From positions 152,942,501 to 153,006,500 of the forward strand of contig JAZHRO010000063.1 in NCBI GenBank assembly GCA_037157565.1: 64,000 bases of DNA, read 5' to 3'. Position 1 is the first letter of the stretch; every line of letters starts with the position of its first letter. The DNA is from Thalassia testudinum. Its lineage: Eukaryota > Streptophyta > Magnoliopsida > Alismatales > Hydrocharitaceae. Below are positions 33,097 through 46,056 of the stretch, piece by piece. Made by a program: the position numbers and the translations under genes. Below the pieces are notes generated by a model that had not been told where the DNA came from, ran no database searches, and saw only the letters and a list, made by a program, of their open reading frames with translations.

Positions 33097-35256
33097 TGAT
33101 GGTAATTCCATCATTAGCCATAACTAGCTTAAATTAGTGAAAATCAAGTGACAAATGCTCCTACATAGTCGCTTGAGAGCCATAATTCCATGCAAAACCA
33201 TTCTGAGAAGAAAACAGTAAAACAAGGTTAATTCTGCAATTTTAACATCATATCATGAATGAAGAGTAATCACAAGATTTCCCAAGGGTTAATTGAAGGA
33301 CAATTGAGCATAAAGTCCTAAGACTGGGTTCACACAGACAGAAATAGAGTTTCACATGTTTTAAGAACCAAATTAGAACACAAAACCCTAATTTCAGACC
33401 CGATTAATTTGAAGAGGTTTTGGTCAAGATAAAATTCATCTAAACCTCCTAACATTCATAGAAAAATGTTCTGAGAGGTTTGGTACCCATATTTTGACCA
33501 TCCAAACCTATTTTGACCTTGAACAGAGTCGCAGACGGGATTTTTCCCTAATTTGGGTCTTTATGCAAATTGCCTAGTCAAATGTGGTCAAAACTGAAAT
33601 CCAACTTCACCATTAGATTCTTTGGGTTTAAATTAGGTTTGTACTAAAATTTGGGCCGAATCAGAGTCTATCTTGATCTAGTTTACATTTCAGTCCATTA
33701 AATCTCTATTTTTCTTAATTGGAGCACTAAGTTTTGAAATTCCTTACGTTCAGGCCCCTAACTTCTCATCTTTCTTTCAAAAAGCCCCCTAGTACCATTG
33801 TTGGTGTGAAATCTCTACATATAACCTTCAAACAAGGAAATCTCCTTGATTCTTCAACCAAATCCTTCCAAAATTGGAAGGAACAATCTTCAGGAGATCC
33901 TCTTTTGATTGAACCACCTCATGATCCCTGGTTTGCACCATAGAGCTCGTGCAAACTCCATGAAATCAAGGATTCTTCCTCCTGATTTCTTGATCCAATC
34001 AAGCTCTTTTCCTCATCTAGAGATTGATTTGAAGCTCTATAAAAGCTCCCCTACGCAGGACCATCCTTTCTAGCTCGATTTTTGTCGTACTTCTTCAAAT
34101 TCTTCTCTCTCTAGCCACCTCCGCCATAGCTCTGATGAACTCCTTCTCCAGCCTCTTCACCCTCTACCACATACCATAGGCAGAGGGAAACTCCTTATCT
34201 CCTTTCACTTGTTGTAATACCAGCAAAGGCTCTTAAATCCCCACTTCCTCGTCGTTTTCTCCCACCAGAGGATTCCCCTTCTTCGATGTTGGCCAATCAT
34301 AGCTGGTGCCATCTCACCCCCCTTCATCCTTAAATTAGCTCCCAAGCTCTCCCTCTCCTTCTCTAAAATAGGTTTAGCCTCTCATCTCTCTATTTTGATC
34401 GACAACTACCTCTCTTCCCCGTCACCTTCTCCACATCCGGCTTACCTCTGGCGTGGTCGCACGCACTACACATGCAACCAAACACCCCACCACTTCCACC
34501 CACACCTCCCACACATTCTAGAGATCAAAATCCCTAAGGTTATTGGAGCTCTAGACCTCTGGAACCATCACCTGAACTCAACCACTCACAGTCACCTCCA
34601 CTGTCATTGTCCGGCCACCTCACACTCTCTTGCACTAAAAGAACACCATCATCACTTTCGCCTCTTCACAGCGAGTCTTTTGAGCACTTCTGATAGGGTC
34701 GAGAGGTCATTTTCATGTTTCAAGGACTTCATTGGAGCTCCACCATCGCCGCTATCTTCTCTGACAACGATAGCCCTTCTCCAACCGACTTCGACCTTGC
34801 TATCACCTCCTATAGTAGCGACTTGACCCAGCAGAACCCTTCAGGACTCCAACTGACCACAAATGCAAACGTAGCATCATGAATTAGAGCTGCAATCCAC
34901 CTGTAGTAGTGCATGAAGGAAGCTCTTCCTTTAGTCCCACATTAGGGAAGAAACAACTCGTGAAGACATAATACGCAAAGCTATTGTAGCCTCGTTGCCT
35001 CAACACACACCAAGGGTGAGGTCCCCACACGCACACCCATTGCACATGCTTCACATGCGCTGGTCCATGTGCCCTCGCCTGCACTCATGCCTTGCGAGTT
35101 TGGGTAATGGATCCATTTATTTGGATACCCGAGTGTGACATAATCTGAGGAAGAAAGAAGCTAAGGAGGAGGGGGGAGGATTTGCCTTAGGATCCTCATC
35201 CTCAGGGTACGTTTTAAAGAGAGCATTAACACTTAGCTTCTGAGGAAGAAGGCTTC
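33097..35256 (+). repeat. 3' LTR of F, left part
   Basis: It starts TGATGGTAATTCC and carries a TATA box near 34032-34040 (CTATAAAAGC). It is interrupted after GAAGAAG-GCTTC by element D and continues at 56774. The total length without D is about 2.65 kb. Confidence 0.9.
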
Positions 35257-37611
35257 TGATAGAGAGAAAGGCACGATTTGAAATTAGCATTTTTAAGTTG
35301 TTGTAACACGCCAATTCACAATCTCTTTTACAATTTATAAACCTAGATAGCGGTGGTACCTAGGGTCGTCCAAGGAGGCATGAATGCACTTTGAATACTC
35401 TCGCTTGACAATAAGGAAATCAACTTTCTTTTTGGATTTTTGAATATAAGACTATTTTTGGATTTTCAAGTAACGAGCAATTATGAATTGGAAAGCAGGA
35501 AAAAGACTACACCTAACTTGCTAAAACTGAAACCTAAGTGACAAGCAATTCTACTCTCTAAGCTCACCCTAGGTACATGAAGACTTAAGGTAATTAGAGA
35601 GAGAGTGTGAGTGCACTATGGTAAAAGTAATAAAATGCAAGAAAAAGTAACCAAAATTGCAAAGAAAGCAACTTTAATTAAGGAGAAATTTGTTTTACAA
35701 AAAGACAAGTAGAGGAATGCTTCTACTCAAAAAAAATAAAATACAAAAAGTAAAACACAAATCCTCCTGGTGATGTTGGTGAAGAAGAGAAGCTTCTTGC
35801 TCCAAGCTTAGCTACTCCTGTGCTTGAAAAGTTCTCCTCCTTCCTTGAAAAGCTCCTTCAAGTTGGTGAGATCCTCCTCCTGGCAAGCCCTAGATGGGTG
35901 TGCCCTTTCTCATCCAAGTGTGAAAGATTTCTACCCACAAGAATTCCTCCTAGGGTGGGCATGCACCACCCTCAAGAACCTCCTCCTAGATGTCCTCCTT
36001 TCCTGGCTGGTCCTCTGGCTGGTGGGGGCACAAGAGAGAAGGGAAGAAGGGGAAGGCACCAAGGGGACAGAGTGTCCCTTAATCTTCTTCTTCTCCTTCT
36101 TCTCTTGGGCATCTATGGTGGGTAGAATATGGTGGAATTAATGAAGCCAAAGGTATCTTTATGGTGGTGGTTAAAGGGGGTATATATAGGAAGGGATGGG
36201 GGTAGTTGGTGTGGAATAAGAGGGAAAGCTAGGATGAATTTTGGGTGGTGGTTAAGTGATCTAAGGACTAGAAAAGGTGACGCCAAATGAAAGGGTTTAA
36301 AGGAGGCGTAGGTGGCTTTAGGATGGATGGTTAGGATGGGTTTCTAGGGTGGTTAATTGATCCTAAGGCCAACATAAGTTGGCGCCAATTGTAGGGTTTC
36401 CAAGGTGGGTAGTTGAGGGTTGGAGAGACATTTCAAGTTGGCATCAAAAGTGATCTTCTAGAAGGGGTCCTAGGTGGTGCCAACATTGAAGAGTGGAGAT
36501 GGTTTAAGAGGTGAGATGTAGGGCTAGGATGAGGGTTTATTTTGGCACCAAAATGGGGAGGGTAGTTAGGTGTTTTTGGCACCAAAATTAAGGTGTCTTT
36601 TGGTGGTGTTAGTGGGGTGAAGAGGTGCTTATGTTGGTGACAAAAGAGGAGTGGACTAGGTGTAGGTGGGTAGCTTATTTGGTGGACTAGTTAGGTGGTG
36701 AGGTGGAGTTAGGTTGTAGGTGGTGGACGGCCAAGGGGAGCTCAAGTGTAGCTAAGCTAAGATATCTAAGCTAGCTTAGCTAGTAAATGGGTAAAGGAGG
36801 AGGTAGGATGGAGCCAGGGTTTATGGAAGAGGAGCTGAGGAAGAACTGTCTAGAGCTGAAGGTGTAGGATCTGTAGGGCACAAGCATACTAGAAGGGGAG
36901 ATGAATAGTGTGGTATATAAAAAATTACGAGAATAATCAAACCACAAAAAGCACATGAGATGTATAGTGGTTCCCCTCACGTGGGTAGTCCACTACCTAA
37001 GTCTACCGACTTAGGAATTTTTAACCCAATTCCCTCAACCTGGAGGGAATCAATTTACTAATAACCTGAGGTAATTAAAGGGCTACCTCAACCCAATTAC
37101 AAGATGACAAAATGAAATAAAGATTACAGGTGTAAGCAAGATACAAACAAAATCTTACAACTAATTCCTAAGTCTCCAACAAGTGTATTTCTTAATAGAT
37201 GATATATAAATTCTAACTAGAATGAGAAAGCAAAAATAGATAATTTACTAAGAATACAATCATCGTAGGAACTTGTTGCAACCAGAGAATAGCCTTGTGA
37301 AGAGAGTAACAAGACAAGCTCCTTTGTAGCTAGAAAATTGGAAAAAGAAGTTGTATGCAAAGAGAATATTTTTAGCTCATTGGTTATGTGCAAATGATAC
37401 TCAAGGAGTGTATATATAGGCCACTAAACACCTCCCCTACGAATACTAGTCGTTGGGGGCAAAAAGGGAACTGTAGGATTAAGATTAATTATAAAATAGC
37501 CGTTCAGATTAGGCACAACAGTTAGTTGGTACCGGTAATAAACTTTTGGTACCGGTACTGACTGCCTCTAGTCAATTCAATAGTTCTTGGGGTACCAGTA
37601 CTGATCACTGC

Positions 37612-39408
37612 TGACGAGTCGATTCTTCCCTTTTAAAGTCATTTGTCACATAAAATGACGCGTCGTTTGTAGTTCTATGTGGTGGAAAAATCGACTAATC
37701 AACAATTAATATAACCACTTAATTAGGAGCGGGCCGTATCCATAGGAAGGCAATGGCCTATCTAAACTCGCAAGGGTCAAAAACCCATGTTCACTATTAA
37801 TTTAGTCAAGAAACCGAATCAAAATCACTTTTAGATTAGGTAAACAATAAGTGCTAATGCTAAAATAGCAATTTTGAACAACTAAAAGGTATATTTTGCA
37901 ATGCAACACAATAAAATAATAATAAAAGTTCACAATGGCACTAAATGTAAATATTAATAGTAGATTTACTGTAGCAAATTAGGGGAAATTCTTCCCCTTG
38001 TCCGTGCACAAGGAAGAGGCCGCGATTGAAGGCAAGAAGCTCACCGGAGGTTGAGTGAGTCGAGGGCTATTCGATGGTGGTGGTCTCGTGGCCAACAGTG
38101 GTCAGATGTGGCAGCGACGAGGAGAGGAGCGGCGGCAGTCGGCGATGGTTGCAGCTCTCTGCTGCTGCTGGAGACGGAGAGGAGGCATGTGCGCTGAAGG
38201 GCTTCACACGGATGGAGGTGGTGGATGCGTAGGCCGTGCGGGCGCGTGCAGGCACTACTGAGCTTGGCCGCAGCTGCTGCTGCTGCGCACTGTAGGCCGC
38301 ACGTGTGGAGGGGGCAGTGGCGGTGGCTGTGGTTGCAGCTCTTGCATGCGCTGCAGCTAGAGGGCATGCGGTGGGTGCTGCAGGCAGCGGCGCAGCGAGG
38401 TGCAAGCGCACGCACGGAGGTGCGTGCGAGCTGGAATTGAGCGCACGTGCCTGTGGGTGTGCGGCAGGGGCTGAGGCACACTAACTGGATGTGCGGGTGG
38501 CGGCTGAGGTGCAGGAGGAGAAGGTGCGTTGAGCTGTTGCAGGAGATGCAGCACACGGTTGGGCAGCGATGCAGCTGGTGTGTGTGCACGCGGATGGCCG
38601 CGCGTGGTGCACGTGGAACAGTGACCTGGACTATCAGGCACGGTGTGGAGTTGGAGGTGGCTGCTACTGCGTGTGGGGACAGAGGATGGGGGAAGAAAAT
38701 GAAGGTGTTGCTGTAGGAGTTTCAGACGTTTGAGAACATTCCTAAATGTCTTAACAGACGGGGCATGAAGTTGCGGCGGCTGCTGTGGTGGATGCTGGTG
38801 ATGGCGGTGAGGGTGGTGCATGCTATGGTGCTTACAATAATGCAAATGAGCTCCAGATGGCGGTGTGGCCTGTCACGCCATACACCCACGGTGGTGGAGG
38901 CTCGTCGCCATGGTTGAGGCCGATGGTGGTGGAGCGGATGAGAGGTCAACTCTCTACACAGTGGTAGGTCGGGGATGGTGGCCTCTGCTTAACGGCAGCT
39001 CTCCCTTCTCCTTTTGTAGCCACGGCCACACTGGTTTCAAATTCAAAATGCTGCAGCGTGAATGTGATGCGTAGGAGGAGGCAGAGCCGAAGCTGGAGGA
39101 GTTACCTGTGTAAAGGAGAAAAAGAATAAAAGAATGAAATATTTTGGTTATTTATGCATAAACCCTTAACTTCTATGGTAACTTAAAACAATGCATGCAA
39201 TGCACCTAATTGGTTAACTAATTAAATGAATGCAATTCTAAGTTAATTCTAAATGCATTTAAATATGAATGCAATGCATGAATTATGTAATTAAATCAGA
39301 AATATGAATTAATCTATTTACATCCTAATTTATGCTAAATAAATGTTAGAATTAACTTAATGTCTAGGCACTTAAATACTTAAATAGCCCACAAATATGG
39401 GCTAATCA
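37612..39408 (-). repeat. 3' LTR of C (1797 bp)
   Basis: It starts TGACGAGTCG and ends GGGCTAATCA in window orientation. A GC-rich central part (38040-38960) gives Cys/His-rich fortuitous frames. The antisense tRNA-Asp-like stretch GTCGTTTGTAGTTCTATG is at 37662-37679. Confidence 0.93.
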
Positions 39409-39446
39409 AATACCCCCTACCTAGTTTTTGCTAGTCCCTAGCAAAA
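39409..39446 (-). promoter_or_regulatory. PPT plus hairpin of C
   Basis: On the minus strand, TTTTGCTAG-GGA-CTAGCAAAA (39426-39446, perfect 9-bp stem) is followed by CTAGGTAGGGGGTATT at the LTR boundary. Confidence 0.85.
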
Positions 39447-41528
39447 TCAAGCAAAACCTAACACTCCAACTAGACTAGCCAACCCAATCAGTCTTCCTTT
39501 AGAAACATATTAAGTTCAAACTTTTGACCTAAGGTTCCCAAGTAGTTATTAAGTTTAGACTAGGTCGGCTAAAGATGAGTTGCAGGCATAAGTTTCCCTG
39601 ATTTTTGACTCTACCCTAAGGTTTATTAATCCTTGAGATTAAAGCATCCGTGCATTTGCGTTGGTCTGAGTTCTTTGAGTTAAAGGAAAAAGGATTTTTT
39701 TTTTGAATAATACATATATATTTTTTTGTTTGATTCCTCTAAGTCTAACCTCGAATCAGCTATCAACACAATCTGTGTCGGATTCATTGTCCCCATCACC
39801 GTACCTCAAAGGGTGCCTGGCTTTCGATGCTTCGAGATAGCTCCACCCATAGCAACTCCAAGAACTCCTGGCAATCAACACTTCGAGATAGTATCGCCCA
39901 TGGATTTCTAAAGAGAATTTAGGCCTGTGGCAATCGGTACTTCGAGATAGGGCCGCCCATGGTACCTGAACCGCACAATGCGCTTACATGCCCCCAGTAG
40001 GATGAATACCCTAAGAGACAAGCATCGAGGAGGTAATATGTTATCATCACATCCTCAAGGTGAGTATATATTCCACCTTTCTTGCAGTGGGAACTCTTCC
40101 AATCAAATTGTGTTTTCAAGCCTCTCCTAAGTCAAAACTAAGAGAACCAAATCATTTTTAAGGAATTAAGTTGATTACTTAATTACACCAGACCAAGTGT
40201 GTGAAATTTGGATGCTTGGGTTACAAGGACCCATAAACCAAAAGGTAAAATAAGACTCTAGGTACTACCCCACCTTTTAACTCAAGCCCTAGCATTTCTT
40301 CCTCAACCTCTTGAGAAATGGTCTGCAACTTAACTCCTACTTAAGTTTTTAAGTCCACAAAGGACCCTAAATTTTTAAAGCTAGTAGCTCATTTAGCTTC
40401 TAAAGTTCAACCCTAAAACCAACTTAGTCTCACCTAGAGTTCTGATTTGCTTAAGAATGCAGGACCTAGCCAGTTAAGCTCAAAATTTTTTTTTTAATTT
40501 TATTATTATTATTATTATTATTATTTTCAATGCAAATGTATGCAATGCAGAATGCTTTAATTAAATGCATGAATGCACTATGCTATGTATATCCCCAAGT
40601 ACACTCCCCCCATGCCTAAAATCTACAATGTCCTCATTGCATAGAAGGATATTACCTGGGTCAGAAATGGGCTACCATTCTTTTGTTAGCAGCCGAGTAG
40701 CCAAAGAATCTGCAAATCAGGTTCAAGGATCACAGAAATAGGCCCTAAAAATGAGCAAAGTAATGTTGGCCTAGAAAATAGGTAACCTAGGATGTTGGCA
40801 AGCTGATGATGAATCTCGATAGCAAATGCTCACCCAACCAGGATGGGAATAAAATCTTCCCAAGTCACCAGAAGAGGTTCTAAAGGATACACTGTCATAA
40901 CAACCTCCAAAGGGGTAGGGGGAGGATGACAAGGATCCTCCAAAAGGAATGGGGAAGGAATGGTGCAGAGATAAACCCCCAGGGCAATGGACTGACTAAA
41001 GAAATCATCAATCTACACCCGATACTCCATTACAAGAAATATTGGTTTGTTAAGCCCTACGGTCAAAACAAAAGTGAGCAAATCTCTAAGGCAAGGATCT
41101 TCTAGGGTGTCCAAGTTTCGAGGTTGCGGGATGGCCATAAGATCTAGGTTGCGGGTTTAAACAGCTCGGTGTCCATCCGTAACACTCTTTCTAAATCCTC
41201 AATTGCATCCCTAGCATTCCTTGCACTATCACATGTATCTTCCTGCACTTCATCAGGAGTCACAATTTCGCCTTCAGACATAAGCGAATCAGAGGGTGAC
41301 TTCGAATCAATTGAAGGCAGGTTGGAAGCAACAAATCTGGGATTATCCTATCAATGTCATCCCCGGGTTCTTATTCTTTACTCAAATCTTCCTCGGAGTC
41401 TAGATGTGAATCCACATAAATCTTAGAAGTTGTTTCCAAATGTTCCATCATTTCATCATGAGGAGAAATATCATCAATGGGTGAGCTAAGGAAACCTAAT
41501 TTGGTCAAATTTGTGACATCCTCAGGGG
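39447..41528 (-). other. 3' UTR of C with repeat array and second PPT module
   Basis: It contains the three-fold ~43-nt repeat (39805-39965), decayed palindrome sequence (about 40000-40015), a (TTA)n run (40501-40526), and the module CAATG-AGGA-CATTG (40626-40639, minus strand) with G-rich tract (40605-40616). There is no supported gene. Confidence 0.7.
40501..40526. repeat. (ATT)n microsatellite
   Basis: About eight TTA/ATT units sit within the 3' UTR of C. Confidence 0.9.
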
Positions 41529-42613
41529 CTAACTCTTCAATAAGACATAATCACCCTTAGTGTCACTCCAAATCTTGAATGTAGGTTCCTCATATAATTC
41601 ATCTTTCTCCTTATCATATGATTCATCATATACCCGAGGTCTTGAATCATTTAATATCTCAATAGATCCCCTAGGGTGCTCTATCTGAGGTAAATGGTTT
41701 ACACTAGTAACATCGGACTTCTCAAATAGGTCAATTTCTTCAGGGTTAGGTTCCCTAAGGGTGGGATTGAGTTCCATCTCGTGATCAGAAGGGAGGGTAG
41801 GATTAAAACTTGACTTCGACCCACTTCATCAAATGTCATGAAAATACTATCATCTGGGTCAAGGTCTTCCAATGGTACCATCATTCCCTTCTTTTGACTC
41901 CAATATAATTCAGGTGGATACTCAACCTTATCATCATCTTCCTCGGGTTTCCACCTTTCTTCATCCAATGCATAGCTACTTTCATATGTATCTTCCTCCC
42001 ACTTAAGGCATGGATCTCTCAAGGAAGTGTCATCTAATGGGGAGGTTTCAAAATTGAACCTCGAAAAGTAGCTATTCTCCCTTACATAATCCCCAAAATT
42101 TCCCTCCAACTTAAAGTGTAGCTCTCCCACGGGAGATGCATCAATTGTAGATGGGTGTATGCCATCCTCAATGGGGTAGATTGGGTGGCTAATTTCGTCT
42201 CTTTCTTGTTGGCTTGCTCTCGAAGATTCTCCTAACAATTCAATCATTTCATTTTGCATTTTCAGTATTTCCATCTTCAAGGAGGAGAGGTCATTTCTAT
42301 CATGAGAGAAGTCAGGCTCAGGCTTATAGTACCCAGGAGTGTTTGTCCAACCATTATAATTATTCAGGGAGGGTGGGTTGGGTATTTCTATGTTGTGTGG
42401 GATATTGGGCAAAGCAAATCCCGCTCTTAGGTTCTGCTCACTGATTTGGGGCTTAACCAGGCCAATACTCCTATAATAGGGGTAAAACTGATCCCAATGA
42501 TTATCATTATGTCCATCAAAGGATGGACCATCTCGGCGTATGGGATCGAAGAGTGCAGAGTGGGGGTGAGGGTGTGGGCAAGATGTGAAAGGATGAAAAT
42601 CAATGTGGTCCAT
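41529..42613 (-). pseudogene. Acidic ORF of C
   Basis: The frame is open for 304 codons from ATG 42613. The head is His/Pro/Asn/Tyr-rich (MDHIDFHPFTSCPHPHPHS...). A short helical block follows (LSSLKMEILKMQNEMIELLG), then DASPVGELHFKLEGNFGDYV, then a strongly acidic tail (WKPEEDDDKVEYPPELYW, LEDLDPDDSIFMTFDEVG). A frameshift near 41780-41800 leads into a further acidic 82-codon frame ending at 41529. The layout (low-complexity head, coiled block, acidic tail) parallels A2 and B, but sequence similarity is weak. The function is unknown. This is the longest intact version in the window. Confidence 0.6.
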
Positions 42614-42810
42614 TCTAACTCACACCTCAATCAGAATTCCCCAAGCAAAACACAATTCAAAAAGGACTTTTTAGGTCTTTCCCAATTTAGGCTTTTGATT
42701 TAAGTCAGATTGCAGGTGACAATATAATTTGTTCAATCAATTTATGCGCTTATTGTCGACCTACGGCTCTCCTAACAAGACCTAGGTGTTCTTCCCTAAA
42801 TCTCAAATGG

Positions 42811-43080
42811 TAGAGCAACTCCAAAGACGGAAGATCGAGGGATGCAAGTAGGCCTAAGCCTTCCTTTGAAGCTGTGCTTTCATGGTGCTTTTCAACTACC
42901 CCCAAAAATCCGTGACAGAGTATCCCCCTCTTTGGAGTTATAAAACCTTTGATGTCAAGTTCTAAACACTTCAGAATCCAACGATAGGAGGGCTCTTGTC
43001 CAAGTATTTCCAAACCTAAGGAGTGTCTAAAAGCATGCCGTGGTGCAAGAGATATAAGTGTGCATACACTGCAAAATACT
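42811..43080. repeat. ~265-bp direct repeat, left copy
   Basis: AGCAACTCCAAAGACGGAAG... through TGTGCATACACTGCAAAAT is repeated at 52387-52650 with roughly nine differences and one 2-bp indel. The two copies bracket element A2 inside C. Confidence 0.85.
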
Positions 43081-43097
43081 AGGACAAGAGATATAAG

Positions 43098-44881
43098 TAG
43101 TGTAAACACATTTACACTACTTAAAATATCTATTTATGCATGTTCTTAAGCGTAGGATTGCATTTCATGATATAAATATTGCATAACATGCATCATATTG
43201 CATTTAGAGAAGTTTGAATAAAATGGAGGTTAATTATCTCCTTTTATGTGATTGGATAGGGCAAACATTTTATCAGGGCCTCGGATCAAAGATCCAACCA
43301 TATGGATGTGATCAGGGCGACGATTGGAGTTCAACGACTCCAAGATCGCCCTTATCAGACATCCGTAACATCAGATAGTGATCGGGGAATCCTAGAAGAT
43401 CAAGGGCCAGGATGGTGAAAATCCACAATTCAGATGACAAATCCGACCGCACGGGTGAATTCGGATCGACGATCGCAGCCCAACGACGCAAAAATCGAGT
43501 CAATCCGACATCCGTGGCACCATCTACAACTTCCAGAAGATGAACGGCCAAGATGGCACCATGTGGCACCATCTCAGCCGCCCAAACGGCCGCACACTTT
43601 CTACGAAGGTCCCGCACTCGCTCGTTCTTCGCCGTTGGATCAAGATCCAACGGCTGTTGATGCGGCTGGCGGATTCGTTCGCGCGACCATTTCATCCGCG
43701 TAGCGCAGTGAAGACGAAGCTGCGGGCGAAGGAGAGGTCGCAGGATCGAGTCCCGCAAGCCTCAAATCAAGCGCAAGCAAGCGGCCCGTGGAGCGTCAGA
43801 TTGTGATCCAACGGCTGCGTGCGCCCAATAGCGCCGACGCGCGATTGGACGCGCAGCATGGACGCGCGATCACACGCGGGCGGGCGCGTAGCGTAGCGGG
43901 CGAAGATGCGTTTTAAGCCGTCCGATCTCGCGATCGGACGACTGAGACTCAGCGTGCGTGCGATGGCGTTGAGCGCGCGGGCAGCTGAAGCAGCGTGCAT
44001 GGGCGCGGAAGCTACACCCACGTCGGGGCTTTAGTGACGGATTTATCCATCACTAATGACCCCTCATTTATTGTTTTGAAGTTGTAATGTCCATTTTGCC
44101 CCCACTCCTTGCAACTATAAAAGGAGACCCCCTCCATACAAAATTTTGATCCCTTCCTTCTCCTCTCTACCCCTCCAAAGCTCAAGAGAAGCTTGTCCCA
44201 CACCCGGGATGCTTCTCGCGAGATAAAGTCCAGTCTTCGTTCCCCTTCGGAAGTGGATCCCGCGACGATGACGGTGTGCTGCTTCGTTCCCATTCTTCTG
44301 CTTCGTCCTCCTTCGTCCAGCTTCATTCTCCTTCGTCCAGGCGTCGTCCTGTCCGGCTCGTCCTCCAAGCAACCGTCGAGGAGGATTTCTCTCTCCCTAT
44401 TCTTTTTACTGCTTTCTTGTATAGATTTACTATTTTCTAGTGTAGTTTTGTTCGTCCTCCAAGCAATCGTCGAGGAGGACATTTCTCCCTCCATTCTTTT
44501 AATGCTTTCTAGAGTAAATTTATCGCTTTCTAGAGTAATTGTTTTATGCTTTCTAGTTGTAATGTACAATCTCCTCAATGAAAAATTCCTTGTTTATTTT
44601 ACATCTCATTTTAATTTCTCTGTGTAATATTCTCTTTCTCTCTTACTCTCTCTCTCTTCTATTTATTGTAAATAATTAGATACTTTTAAATTGAATTATT
44701 CTGTGACAAATAAAAAGAAACGCGTAGTTTTTAAATCAAACGTCCGCCTCCCTGTGTTCGACCCGGAATTTTCATTTCAGTATAAATTTTATTTCTTGAA
44801 CACAAATTCTTCACTTTTGAACTACAACGACAGGTTTTCCAAAACCGAACACGTTAGCGTAGCATTCGTATACGTTCAACA
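43098..44881 (+). repeat. 5' LTR of A2 (1784 bp)
   Basis: The TATA box is near 44116-44124. U5 carries ACTACAACGAC at 44821-44831, exactly complementary to nt 1-11 of tRNA-Asp, 50 nt before the LTR end. Confidence 0.93.
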
Positions 44882-44884
44882 TTT

Positions 44885-44904
44885 TGACGTCGTTGCCGGG
44901 GAGG
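44885..44904 (+). promoter_or_regulatory. Primer-binding site of A2 (tRNA-Asp)
   Basis: TGACGTCGTTGCCGGGGAGG lies 3 nt after the LTR and matches 16 of 18 bases of the tRNA-Asp complement. Confidence 0.9.
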
Positions 44905-46056
44905 CAACGCTCTTTGGTTTCTCTTCGTGTTTTCTAACTTACAAATCATTTACCTCACTTTTCTCCTTTCTTATTGTGATTGCAGGTACTCTTTCGAGAC
45001 AGGCAAAAGCGGTAGATCGGAGTAAAATGCTGTAGAAGGTTTTGTGAGTTATCCCCCACCCCCCACCCATTAGATTTCATTCCACAACATAATAATTCAA
45101 ACATCAATCAACCTAGGTGTTTTTATAAACTCTAAGGTTAGATTGTTTGTTGTTTGACACCCATACTCACCCCAACCCCCACATTAAAAAGAAAAAAAAA
45201 AATCTCACAGAGGTACACAACCTCATCTGATTTTCAAACTCAACCGGTAATCCAATCTTAGGAGCCGGTACACACATCCAAACACATAATTGAGTAGAAA
45301 TCAGATTAGGTAATCATTTGTGTGCCTAATTAAGTGGTGCAACAGGCCAATTGTTTGAGTTTATTGGGCCGCACCACTTCAAATAAAATCAACTCATCAA
45401 GTAGCTGCCAATTAGGTTCAACTCTTAGGGATTTACTAGGCACTCCACATTCTTTTTAAACTTTAAAGGAAAACATCTTCACCTGTGCTTGTAAAACTTG
45501 GTGTGCCAACGAAACTTGATTGAAAACACCTAAAGTTGAATCCTAAAAGCTACTAAGCAAGATTTAAACCTTAAAATTCACCACATCAAAAAGTAATCTT
45601 GCTTGAAAACCATTGGTTGTGCACGCACACACAAATCAATCAATCATTATGGACACAACCCATTTAAAGGGCCCATCACATTCCAAAGCACATTCAAACC
45701 TAGCCCTAAATAAAACAGAGTAGACGTTGGCCTTAAGGATTGGACTCGCTCTTCAGAACCCAGAACGAGATTATTTTCGATTAGTCTATTTCTACTGTTT
45801 AATCTGATGTCTAGCTAGGAGAGCAGAGTCAAACGATCGCGGCTAGGGGTACACTAGGAACCGGAGGCGCAAGCCGAAGGAAGAACCTTCTCCCCAGTCC
45901 CTCCTTCTAACTGGTTGGATTGAACAGACAAAAGTAGATCAAATCATTCCTTTATCTCAAGACGGGTTTTGGGAGTCTGTAGGTCTGTAGGCTAACCCAT
46001 TTAAGGATAGGTTTGATTGTTTGTATTGCAGGGCACCTTTCTTCCTCTGGTGTCTC
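44905..46056 (+). other. 5' leader of A2 with conserved hairpin and splice-like sites
   Basis: A strong donor-like GTGAGT (45044-45049), branch-like CTAAC (45992-45996) and acceptor TTGTATTGCAG ending at 46031 would remove 988 nt and place the ATG at 46057 close to the new leader. A large hairpin (AAGTGGTGC 45332-45340 / GCACCACTT 45371-45379, with an inner GGCCAAT / ATTGGGCC pairing) is shared with B. No other gene is present. Confidence 0.6.

Noticed and set aside
38041..38845. Cys/His/Pro-rich minus-strand frames in the C LTR (also 53960-54773)
   Set aside because: They lie in the GC-rich U3 of both LTR copies. The frames differ between copies by stops and shifts, so the protein is not conserved.
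43093..43100. A 5-bp TSD for element A2
   Set aside because: ATAAG on the left and AGCAA on the right do not match, and shifting the boundary by a few bases does not help.
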